DNA from: Burkholderiales bacterium
Lineage (GTDB): Bacteria; Pseudomonadota; Gammaproteobacteria; Burkholderiales; WYBJ01
Length of the DNA stretch: 64,000 bases
Direction: 5' to 3'
Assembly (NCBI GenBank): GCA_020848435.1
Contig: JADLAC010000005.1
Span: 62,001-126,000, forward strand
Shown here: positions 42,941 to 50,772 of the stretch, piece after piece
Layout of the letters: the number at the start of each line of letters is the position of its first letter
Position numbering within the stretch: the stretch's first letter is position 1
Translations under genes and position numbers: made by a program
The notes under the pieces: model-generated
The model's database searches: none
The model's input: only the letters and a program-made list of their open reading frames with translations
What the model was told of the DNA's origin: nothing

Positions 42941-43912
42941 TTGGCAGACATCGAGAACGACGCGCTCTTCAGGGACGTGACCGTGGTCATTCCTGCATAC
43001 AACGAGGAGCGGGGCATCGAGGCGACGCTCGCAACGCTGACCGCGGAGCTGCCGGAGTCCGAAATCATCGTGGTGGACGACGGCAGCACCGACGCCACGG
43101 CAGCCGCGGTACGCCGGTTTCCCAGCGTGGTGCTGCTCCAGCATCGATTCAACCGCGGCTACGGGGCGGCGTTGAAGACCGGCATGCGGCACGCGAGTCG
43201 CGGCTTGATCGCCTGGTTCGATGCGGACAACGAGCACAAGCCCGAGGTGCTGAAGGCCATGATCCGGCGGATCGACGCGGAACGCCTGGCGGCGGTGCTG
43301 GGCCAACGCAGCTCCTCGGTCAGCCGTTTTCGCGGCATGGGCAAGTTCCTCATCCGGCTGCTCGCATTCGTGCTCAAGATCCGCGCGGGGCACGATCTCA
43401 ACTGCGGTTTGCGCGTATTCCGCCGCGAGGTGATTCAGCCACACATCCACCTGCTGCCGAACGGCTACAGCGCCAGCATGACCTCCACCATCATGCTGGT
43501 GGAAAAGAAATTCCCGTTCGCCTTCCACGGCATTTCGATCAACAGCCGGATCGGCCAGAGCAAGGTCGCCTTGTCCGATGGTTTTGAAACGCTGTTCCTG
43601 GTGCTGAGGTTGATCTGCCTGTTCTCTCCCATGCGGATCTTCCTGCGTCTGAGCGTCGGCATGATCGCAGCCGGCCTCGCGTATGGCTTGTGGGTTGCTT
43701 TCACTCGCGGAGAGGGCTTTCCGGTGCTGGCGGCCACGGTGATCACTGCAGGCGTTTTGATCGGCGTGCTGGGGCTCACCGCGGATCAGATCAGCCAGAT
43801 GCGTCTTTCGGAGCTGGAAAAGGACGGCCATCCGCTGCGCGAGCAGCCGGCAAAGCTGCCTTCGCCGCCCGCGTCGCGCAACGCGGAGAACCGTCTCATG
43901 GAAGTGAGGTGA
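42941..43912 (+). CDS. Glycosyltransferase family 2 (DPM/PGT-like) with C-terminal membrane segments
   Basis: 323 residues from TTG 42941, chosen because GGGGG at 42928-42932 lies eight bases upstream; GTG 42926 is the alternative. The GT2 domain has VVIPAYNEERGIEATLA, EIIVVDDGSTDAT, RGYGAALKTGMRHA, and the DxD-type WFDADNEHKPE. Two C-terminal hydrophobic segments (IFLRLSVGMIAAGLAYGLWVAF and VLAATVITAGVLIGVLGL) anchor it. The layout resembles dolichol-phosphate-glucose/mannose synthases that make polyprenyl-phosphate sugars. This would fit the GT39-like neighbour as donor synthase. The sugar is not decided. Confidence 0.85.
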   Translation: MADIENDALFRDVTVVIPAYNEERGIEATLATLTAELPESEIIVVDDGSTDATAAAVRRFPSVVLLQHRFNRGYGAALKTGMRHASRGLIAWFDADNEHKPEVLKAMIRRIDAERLAAVLGQRSSSVSRFRGMGKFLIRLLAFVLKIRAGHDLNCGLRVFRREVIQPHIHLLPNGYSASMTSTIMLVEKKFPFAFHGISINSRIGQSKVALSDGFETLFLVLRLICLFSPMRIFLRLSVGMIAAGLAYGLWVAFTRGEGFPVLAATVITAGVLIGVLGLTADQISQMRLSELEKDGHPLREQPAKLPSPPASRNAENRLMEVR

Positions 43913-45165
43913 CAGCGCCTGTGGCGGGTGTCCCGGCGCTTTCTACAGGAGCTTCCGATCGGCTGCCGCCCGCCATCGTCTGGGGACTGGAGAGCCAGAT
44001 CGGCGTGAACATCGTCCGCGAGCTCGGGCGCCAGGGGATTCCCGTGCTTGGCCTGGCGGAGGATGACAGGGCGATCGGGCGGCGTTGCCGCTATCTCGTC
44101 CATTGCGAATCGGCCCAGCCTCGCGGCCCGGCATTGCTGGAGCAGATTCGCCGACTCGGCGCCGAGCGCGGCGCACGCGCCATATTCGCGGTCTCCGAGG
44201 GCAATTGCATGTTCCTCGCGCGCAACCGGGGCGGTCTCGGCGAAGTCAAAGCGCTGGTGCCGGACGAAGACGCCTTGGCGATCGCCTGCGACAAGCAACG
44301 AACCCTCGCCATCGCCGCCAAGCATGGTATTCGCGTCCCCGCCAGCATCCAGCCGGCAGGTCCCGGGGATATCGAGCGCATCGCCTCGGCGATGTCGTAC
44401 CCCTGTATCCTCAAATGGTCCGATGCGAATGCGGTCATGTCGAAGCTCGCGCGGGCCGGCGTCGAGTTCAAGAAGGTCGAGTATGCTCACAGCCCCGCGG
44501 AGCTGACGCGGGCATTGCATCGCTACGACCTGCTCGAGGCATGGCCTCTCATCCAGGAGTATTGCCCGGGGAAGGGACTCGGCCAGTTCTTCTTCATGCA
44601 TGGCGGGCACGCGCTGCGGCGTTTCCAGCATGTCCGGGTCGCGGAGTGGCCGCCCGAAGGCGGGTTCTCCAGCGTATGCGATGCCGTAGCGTTGAGCGCG
44701 CATCGCGAGCTGCAAGAGAAATCCGTGGCCATGCTGCGCGACATCGGCTGGGAAGGCGTGGCGATGGTCGAGTACCGGTATGACCCGGGCAGCGGCATCG
44801 CGCGCCTGATGGAGATCAACGGCAGGTATTGGGGCAGCTTTCCGCTCGCGGTTCATTGCGGCGCCGGATTCGCGCTGTACGCTTACTTCGTAACCGGATT
44901 GGGCGAAGAGCTGAACCTCCCGGAACCGCGCACCGACTTGCGCTGTCGCATGGTAGCCACCGAGTTGAAACGCCTGCACAGGATATTCTTCGGTGCGAGC
45001 CGGATTCTCGACCCTAACTTCGTTCGACGGCCATTGGCGGAGCTTGCTCGTTTCGTGATCGATTTCGTGCGACCGCGGGTCCGCTACTACCTGCTATGCC
45101 GGGACGATCTCGGGCCGCTGCGCGCCGATCTTCTGAACCTGGTACGCGTATCCGCGGGAGCCTGA
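43909..45165 (+). CDS. ATP-grasp domain protein
   Basis: 418 residues from GTG 43909, whose GTGA overlaps the preceding stop; GTG 43921 is the alternative. The N-terminal Rossmann-like part (VWGLESQIGVNIVREL, GIPVLGLAEDD) is followed by a CPSase-type ATP-grasp fold: ACDKQRTLAIAAKHGIRVP, LKWSDANAV (ATP lysine), IQEYCPGKGLG and LMEINGRYWGS (metal-binding Glu/Asn). Such enzymes ligate a carboxylate to an amine or amino acid. In glycan loci they may attach an amino acid to a uronic acid or a sugar amine. The substrate is unknown. Confidence 0.8.
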   Translation: MTAPVAGVPALSTGASDRLPPAIVWGLESQIGVNIVRELGRQGIPVLGLAEDDRAIGRRCRYLVHCESAQPRGPALLEQIRRLGAERGARAIFAVSEGNCMFLARNRGGLGEVKALVPDEDALAIACDKQRTLAIAAKHGIRVPASIQPAGPGDIERIASAMSYPCILKWSDANAVMSKLARAGVEFKKVEYAHSPAELTRALHRYDLLEAWPLIQEYCPGKGLGQFFFMHGGHALRRFQHVRVAEWPPEGGFSSVCDAVALSAHRELQEKSVAMLRDIGWEGVAMVEYRYDPGSGIARLMEINGRYWGSFPLAVHCGAGFALYAYFVTGLGEELNLPEPRTDLRCRMVATELKRLHRIFFGASRILDPNFVRRPLAELARFVIDFVRPRVRYYLLCRDDLGPLRADLLNLVRVSAGA

Positions 45166-45169
45166 AAGC

Positions 45170-46546
45170 GTGAGGAACGTCTCGTCGCGCGGCCTGCTCG
45201 TCATTGCCGCCGCCGGCTACTCGGCGTTCGTCATTTACGGCAGCTTGGTGCCGCTGCGCTTCGAGCCGATGTCGTGGTCCGAAGCGCTGGCGGCGTTCAG
45301 CGCGCTCGACTTGGGCGGCGGCCCACGCATCGACTGGGCGACCAACGTCGTCCTCGGCGTCCCGCTCGGGTTCTTCTGGGCCGGAGTGATGTGGCCCGCC
45401 CAGCCCAACGTGCTGCGGCTGCCGGCGCTTGCGCTGGCGCTGCTGTGCGCTCTGGCCGTCAGCGTTGCTGCCGAGTTCGGGCAACTGTTCTTCGCGGCGC
45501 GTACATCATCGCTCAACGACATCGTGGCGCAGCTCCTGGGGGAGATCGCCGGCATCACCTTGTGGTGGCACTACGGCACCCGTTTCGTCGCGGTGATCAC
45601 ATCGCTGCCGCTGGCGCGCGGAAGGATGGAAGTCTCCGAGCGCCTGCTCTTGATCTACCTGTTCGTGCTGCTCGGGTATAACGTGCTGCCGCTGGACTTG
45701 AGCCTCCATCCGCTGGAGCTCTACCGCAAGTGGCGCAGCGGCGGTGTCGTGCTCGTGCCCTTCACCTGGGCTTATGCGAGCCAGGCGCAACGCCTCTACG
45801 AGCTGGTCAGCGATGTCGTTCTCTGGATCCCGGCCGCGTTCCTGTGGCGGCTGTCCAGCGCGCAACCCAACCTGGAGGTCTGGAAGAAGACCGTCGCGGC
45901 GGCCGCCACCGTCGAGCTCGCCCAGCTATTCGTGATGAGCCGCGTGAGCGATTCGACGGATATCGTGCTGGCCGCGCTCGGGGCTGCGCTGGGTATCATC
46001 GCCGGCCAAGGACTGAAGCGAGCCGATGCGCCAAGCAGCTGCGTTCGCGCTCATCGCCACCGGCCGGTTGCGAAACGGCTGCTGCCATGGGTGCTCGCGC
46101 TGCTGGCATGGCTCGGCGTGCTGGCGATGGTATTCTGGTACCCGTTCGACTTCGATTTCGACGCTTCCCACCTGCGCAAGCGTATCCTCATGCTGAAGAC
46201 GGTTCCGCTCGAGGTGTACTGGAAGGGGTCGCCCTTCCGGGCGGTGACCGAAGTCTTGCACAAGACGGGGTTCATGTTTCCCTTGGGCGTGTTGCTTGGC
46301 GGACTCGCGACCAGTCTGTCGGGTCGTGTGCCGCGGGGAATTCGGCACGCGGCCGTGGTTCTGTTCATCGTCGCCACGGCATGCGCCATCGAGGCAGCGC
46401 AGCTTGCATTGCCGCGCAAGACCGTGGATCTCACCGACTGGATGCTGGAGGTGGCCGGCGGCGTTGCGGGCTACGTCGCGATGCTAGCGGTGTACTCGCG
46501 CGTCTACGGGTTCAGGAGCGCTCGCGCAGAACGCGGCGGCGCATGA
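45170..46546 (+). CDS. Membrane protein with three tandem VanZ-like units
   Basis: 458 residues from GTG 45170. Three repeats of a VanZ-type core are visible, each with Glu-x2-x-Gln then Asp at identical spacing: E102/Q105/D117 in AAEFGQLF...SLNDIV, E249/Q252/D264 in TVELAQLF...DSTDIV, and E408/Q411/D423 in AIEAAQLA...DLTDWM. Each is followed by a Gly-x3-Gly-like helix. Ordinary VanZ proteins are single units. VanZ-family proteins are linked to glycopeptide and lipid-related envelope functions, and their activity is unclear. It ends the plus-strand group and overlaps the convergent polymerase gene by 35 bases. Confidence 0.82.
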   Translation: MRNVSSRGLLVIAAAGYSAFVIYGSLVPLRFEPMSWSEALAAFSALDLGGGPRIDWATNVVLGVPLGFFWAGVMWPAQPNVLRLPALALALLCALAVSVAAEFGQLFFAARTSSLNDIVAQLLGEIAGITLWWHYGTRFVAVITSLPLARGRMEVSERLLLIYLFVLLGYNVLPLDLSLHPLELYRKWRSGGVVLVPFTWAYASQAQRLYELVSDVVLWIPAAFLWRLSSAQPNLEVWKKTVAAAATVELAQLFVMSRVSDSTDIVLAALGAALGIIAGQGLKRADAPSSCVRAHRHRPVAKRLLPWVLALLAWLGVLAMVFWYPFDFDFDASHLRKRILMLKTVPLEVYWKGSPFRAVTEVLHKTGFMFPLGVLLGGLATSLSGRVPRGIRHAAVVLFIVATACAIEAAQLALPRKTVDLTDWMLEVAGGVAGYVAMLAVYSRVYGFRSARAERGGA

Positions 46547-47915
46547 GCTCGGGCGCGGGGCGTGGATCCGCGACCTGCCGCGGCTCTACCCGCGAAAGCA
46601 GCGCCACTGCCCAGCCGAGCATGAGATATGCGAGCTGCATGTCCTGGCGGCTCATGAACAGTCCTCCCGCCAGGTACGCGGCGAGCGAAGCCTGGAGGAT
46701 GCGTGCCATCGGCGCGGGCCATGCCACGGGATCTCGCCGAATTCGTAGCTGCAAGGTCAATACCGCTCCTACGAAGAGGGCCACGTAGAGCAGCGCACCC
46801 GGTAGGCCCATTTCCGCGCCGACGTGCAGGATGCTGTTGTGCGCGGGCAGGCGCGTCTTTCTGCGCAAGTAGTCTGCCGCCGCTCGGGAGTAATTGCCGG
46901 CCCCGACACCGACAATCGGGTGATCGGCGAGCATGCGAACGGCGCCATCCCATAGGTTCAAGCGGCCTTGTACGGTGCCGCGATCGCGCTGTGCGCTGCG
47001 CTGCGTCGCCTGCGTGTCCCAGATTGCACGAAACCTGTCGGCATAGTCCTTCGGCACCACGAGCCAGCCGGCCAATGCGATAGCCGGTATCCCGATCAGC
47101 GCCCATCGCGTGCGGTGGCGCGAGCTCCACCACAAGAAGACCACTGCAACGCCCAGACCGACCGCGGCCGCGCGATTCTGCGCCAACACGATGATGACCA
47201 GCATGTTCAACCCCAGCAGGCCGAAGATGACGCGCATGGCGCGATGCGGGGCGAACAACGCGCCAAGCGCGGCGAAGGGGAACAGCATCGCGCCCAGCAG
47301 CGGAAGATCGCTCTCGAGATGGATGCCGCGGCTGGCACGCTGCATTGCTTGCAATGCCGGCAAGGCACAAAGCAGCAGCGCGAGTGCCCAGGACAGGGAC
47401 TGGCGTCGCATCGTGTGTGCGGCAATCAGGAACAGGGCGAGGCCCTGCAGGTACTGCGCCGGGTGGTTCCAGTGCGAATAGTCGAACGCCTCGCCCCGTC
47501 CCCAGGCTGCGACGATGGTGATGCCTACCCACGACACGAAACAGAACATGGTGACGGTGAGCCAGTCATCGATCTGCGGCTTTTGCCGCGACCCGGCTAA
47601 CGCGATGATCCAGCCGATGAAGCCCAGGCCAGCGATCCAGCTCGGCAGGTTCATCCTCAATACGGCGTCGAACTGGTCGCTATAGCGAAACACGCCATAT
47701 CCGGCGAGGACGAATGCGCCGAGCGCAATGACCGGCAGCCAGGCAACGGCGGCGAGCGACAGTACCAGGAGCGAGCACAACATGATCCCGGCGGGACCGA
47801 AGCCTGCCTCGGCTGCGGCGATTCCGATGTAGACGGCGGTAGCGGCGACAATCGCGATGAAGACGCTCCCGGCGAGCTTGTCCGGGGCGTTTCCTGCGGT
47901 TCGATCGGAGGTCAT
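46512..47915 (-). CDS. O-antigen ligase/Wzy-type polymerase
   Basis: 467 residues from ATG 47915 (MTSDRTAGN); an upstream in-frame ATG at 47963 is possible. About 12 hydrophobic helices are present. The Wzy_C-type motif is HPIVGVGAGNYS followed by LPAHNSILHVGAEMGLPG. These enzymes join undecaprenyl-linked repeat units or ligate a chain to an acceptor. It is the second polymerase-like protein of the window (the first at 2685) but does not share its DUF5935-like N-terminus, so the two probably have different acceptors. It is a lone minus-strand gene flanked by plus-strand genes. Confidence 0.82.
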   Translation of the reverse strand: MTSDRTAGNAPDKLAGSVFIAIVAATAVYIGIAAAEAGFGPAGIMLCSLLVLSLAAVAWLPVIALGAFVLAGYGVFRYSDQFDAVLRMNLPSWIAGLGFIGWIIALAGSRQKPQIDDWLTVTMFCFVSWVGITIVAAWGRGEAFDYSHWNHPAQYLQGLALFLIAAHTMRRQSLSWALALLLCALPALQAMQRASRGIHLESDLPLLGAMLFPFAALGALFAPHRAMRVIFGLLGLNMLVIIVLAQNRAAAVGLGVAVVFLWWSSRHRTRWALIGIPAIALAGWLVVPKDYADRFRAIWDTQATQRSAQRDRGTVQGRLNLWDGAVRMLADHPIVGVGAGNYSRAAADYLRRKTRLPAHNSILHVGAEMGLPGALLYVALFVGAVLTLQLRIRRDPVAWPAPMARILQASLAAYLAGGLFMSRQDMQLAYLMLGWAVALLSRVEPRQVADPRPAPELMRRRVLRERS

Positions 47916-48188
47916 CGCTGCATGTATCCCGTCGTGCGGTGCGCAATCGTAGCCCGCACGCACGCGCAGGTGGCCGATCGCTGGTCCCGATTATGCTAAC
48001 GTATGGGCCCGCCGCGATCACACCCGTGCGGCTCGGATCGGGGTGCCGTTTTCCGCTCGCCGGCCTGCCGTGCCCCGCAATTGCCGCCGATACGATGAGG
48101 CGCGACTACGGGTCCGGGCAAGGACCGACGCTCATCGAGCAAGGCGCAGGTTCGCGTCCGAGTGCTGGCGGCGATAAAGGATGCTCGT

Positions 48189-49646
48189 ATGAATATCTCA
48201 CTGTCCGAGGCGAAAGCAAGCGCGTCCGATTCGGTTCATGCCCGCCGCTATGCCGTCGTGCTGGCTGGCGGTTCGGGCACGCGACTGTGGCCGCTTTCGC
48301 GTACGACCATGCCCAAGCAGCTCCTGTGTCTGAATGGCGCCGAGTCCTTGATGCAGCAGACCGCCAAGCGTTTGCGGCCCTTGGTTGCACCGGAGCGCAC
48401 GCTCACCGTGACGCACCAGGATCACCGTTTCGAAGTGGCAGGGCAGCTTCATGCCGTCGATCCCCGATTGGCGGGTAACGTCTTGGCCGAACCGGCCGCG
48501 CGCAATACCCTGCCTGCGATCGCCTGGGCCGTCGCCTGCATTGCCCGCGCTACGCCGGATGCACTGGTGGGGGTCTTCTCCTCCGACCATGCCATCGCCG
48601 ACGAGGCGGCCTTCCTTGCTGCCTGGACGGCCGCGGAGGCTGCTGCCGAGCAGGGATTCGTCGTCCTCTTCGGCATGTGTCCGACGGAGCCCAAGACCGG
48701 GTTCGGCTACATCCAGGCAGGGCAGGCACTGAGCGGACCGGCCGGCGCAGCGCACCTCGTGCGGCGCTTCGTCGAGAAGCCCGACCGCGCGAGCGCCGAG
48801 CGCTTTCTCGCCGATGGCGGCTATTTCTGGAACGGCGGCATGTTCGTCTTCCGCGCCGATGCCTTCCTCGCCTTGCTCGAAACGCATCAGCCCGCGATCT
48901 TCACCGCGATGCGCCAGCTTGGGGAATGCGGCAACGAGGCGCCGGCCGCGCTGTATGCGGGATTGCCGGACATATCGATCGATTACGGGATTTTGGAGAA
49001 GGCCGACAAGGTAGCCGTGGTGCCCGCCGCGATGGGCTGGAGCGATCTCGGGAGCTGGGAGGCCCTGTACCAGCAACGCGGCAAGGACGCCGCCGGCAAC
49101 ATGCTTGAGGGCGATGTGGTGGCCGTCGACAGCCGCGACAACCTGCTTTGGAGCGATCACGGCACCGTGGCCACGCTGGGGCTCGAGAATATCGCAGTCG
49201 TCCAGACGCGCGATGCGACGCTGGTCTGTCCGCGCGAGCGCACTGCCGACTTGAAGAGCCTGGTGGCAAAGGTCAAGAACACGCATCGTGCCCTGACCGA
49301 GACCCATCTGACCGTGAGCCGGCCCTGGGGCAGTTATACCGTGCTGGAGGAGGGCGATCGCTACAAAATCAAGCGCATCGTCGTCAATCCGGGGCAGAAG
49401 CTGTCGATGCAGATGCACCATCATCGGTCGGAGCATTGGGTCGTCATCGCGGGTACCGCACGCATCGTCAATGGCGACCAGGAGATCTACCTGGAAGAGG
49501 ACCAGTCGACCTACATCCCCAAGACACACCGCCATCGGCTCGAAAACCCCGGAAAGATCCCTCTCCAGATCATAGAGATACAGACCGGGGCTTATCTCGA
49601 GGAAGACGACATCGTGCGCTTCGGCGACATCTACGGGAGGGCGTGA
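48189..49646 (+). CDS. manC: Bifunctional mannose-1-phosphate guanylyltransferase/mannose-6-phosphate isomerase
   Basis: 485 residues from ATG 48189, with AAAGGA at 48177-48182 upstream. The guanylyltransferase domain starts VLAGGSGTRLWPLSR and contains FVEKPDR and YFWNGGMFVF. The C-terminal cupin isomerase domain holds the zinc-site histidines in MQMHHHRSEHWVVI. Length and order match AlgA/ManC. It supplies GDP-mannose, the substrate of the AlgD-like dehydrogenase at 1329, although the two are 45 kb apart. It probably belongs to the same polymer pathway. The upstream gap (47916-48188) shows no clear promoter. Confidence 0.92.
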   Translation: MNISLSEAKASASDSVHARRYAVVLAGGSGTRLWPLSRTTMPKQLLCLNGAESLMQQTAKRLRPLVAPERTLTVTHQDHRFEVAGQLHAVDPRLAGNVLAEPAARNTLPAIAWAVACIARATPDALVGVFSSDHAIADEAAFLAAWTAAEAAAEQGFVVLFGMCPTEPKTGFGYIQAGQALSGPAGAAHLVRRFVEKPDRASAERFLADGGYFWNGGMFVFRADAFLALLETHQPAIFTAMRQLGECGNEAPAALYAGLPDISIDYGILEKADKVAVVPAAMGWSDLGSWEALYQQRGKDAAGNMLEGDVVAVDSRDNLLWSDHGTVATLGLENIAVVQTRDATLVCPRERTADLKSLVAKVKNTHRALTETHLTVSRPWGSYTVLEEGDRYKIKRIVVNPGQKLSMQMHHHRSEHWVVIAGTARIVNGDQEIYLEEDQSTYIPKTHRHRLENPGKIPLQIIEIQTGAYLEEDDIVRFGDIYGRA

Positions 49647-49752
49647 GTGCGGCTCTAAGGGCGTATCGTCTAGAATCCGACGCCGGTGTCGACGCGGCAG
49701 CACGCGTAGCCTAGCGTGATGTGGTTAACTTCTTGTTCCATGGTGCAGGGGC

Positions 49753-49758
49753 TATAAA
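49753..49758 (+). promoter_or_regulatory. Candidate -10 (TATAAA) upstream of the lytic transglycosylase
   Basis: TATAAA at 49753-49758 lies 67 bases before the transglycosylase ATG at 49826, in the 179-base gap after manC. A nearby TTGTTC (49733-49738) is only 14 bases upstream, which is short for a -35. No better hexamer is seen, so this is a weak call. Confidence 0.3.
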
Positions 49759-49825
49759 CGCAGCCTGGTTTGGCTCTTGCAACGCCGCTCCGGATCACAA
49801 CAAGAGCTTGCACCCGTACAACAAC

Positions 49826-50743
49826 ATGCGCCATTTGCTTCGCTTGCTACTGATCCAGGTGACGCTGCTCCTGGGCTCGCCTGCGTGGGCCGGCACGGAT
49901 GGGAGCGCAGTCGCAGTACGCGGCGATGATCTTCATACCGGCAGCGATCCGGCTGCCATGACCCGCATGGCCCAGCGCTACGAGCATGCCGAAGGGGTGG
50001 AGAAGGATTTCGCGCGGGCCAACCAGCTTTATTGCCGCGCCGCGAAAGCAGGCCATGCCGAGGCGCAATTCCGCCTCGGCTGGATCTATGCCAACGGGCG
50101 GGGGGTGGCGCGCGATGACGGCGTGGCGGCGGTGCTATTCGTGATGGCCGCCGAGCAGGGCCACGAGTACGCACGCCGGCTGCTGCAGTACGTGCGCGCC
50201 CAGCCGAACACCGACCTGCCCTCGTGCCTGTTGCCCGAGCGCGTGGAGCCTGTCCACGTCGCGGTCGAGGAGCCGGCCATCGAGATCAGAGGGCGGCCGG
50301 AAATCGAAGCCCTGGTGAAGCAGCTCGCGCCGCAATACGCGATCGATCCGCAGCTCGTCATGGCGCTCATTTCGGTCGAGTCCGGGTTCAATCCGAAGGC
50401 GGTCTCGCCGAAGAACGCACAGGGATTGATGCAGCTCATTCCTGAAACCGCGCAACGTTTCGGCGTGCAGAAGGTATTCAATCCGGCCGACAACATCAGG
50501 GGCGGGCTCGCCTATCTGCGCTGGTTGATGGCCTTCTTTCAAGGCGAGGTGAAGCTGGTATTGGCTGCATACAACGCCGGCGAACGGGCCGTCGAGCGGC
50601 ACAAAGGCATCCCGCCTTACGAAGAGACGAAAAGCTACGTCCAGCGCATTTCGTCCATGTACAAGAAGCTCACGCATCCCTACAGCGCGGAAGTCGTTGC
50701 GCCGTCGCCGGTATTGAGCGCGATGCGCCGCGGCGGCGGCTAG
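49826..50743 (+). CDS. Lytic transglycosylase (SLT domain) with Sel1/TPR-like N-terminal region
   Basis: 305 residues from ATG 49826. The signal peptide is clear: MRHLLRLLLIQVTLLLGSPAWAG. Residues about 45-115 have Sel1-like repeats (QYCRAAKAGHAEAQFRLG; AAEQGHEYARRLLQ). The SLT domain has the catalytic Glu in ALISVESGFNPKAVSPKNAQ, followed by GLMQLIPETAQRFGV and the AAYNAGERAVERHKGIPPY loop. It cleaves peptidoglycan glycan strands in the periplasm, possibly to make room for the export complex. It lies just upstream of the Wzz-recombinase-like gene. An in-frame ATG at 49721 would add a hydrophilic tail before the signal peptide and is unlikely. Confidence 0.86.
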   Translation: MRHLLRLLLIQVTLLLGSPAWAGTDGSAVAVRGDDLHTGSDPAAMTRMAQRYEHAEGVEKDFARANQLYCRAAKAGHAEAQFRLGWIYANGRGVARDDGVAAVLFVMAAEQGHEYARRLLQYVRAQPNTDLPSCLLPERVEPVHVAVEEPAIEIRGRPEIEALVKQLAPQYAIDPQLVMALISVESGFNPKAVSPKNAQGLMQLIPETAQRFGVQKVFNPADNIRGGLAYLRWLMAFFQGEVKLVLAAYNAGERAVERHKGIPPYEETKSYVQRISSMYKKLTHPYSAEVVAPSPVLSAMRRGGG

Positions 50744-50772
50744 CGGGCGCGCCTGCGCTTTCGGGCACGAAC

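Noticed and set aside
48198..49703. 501-codon minus-strand frame opposite manC
   Set aside because: ManC motifs on the plus strand are unambiguous. The antisense frame has no recognisable motif.
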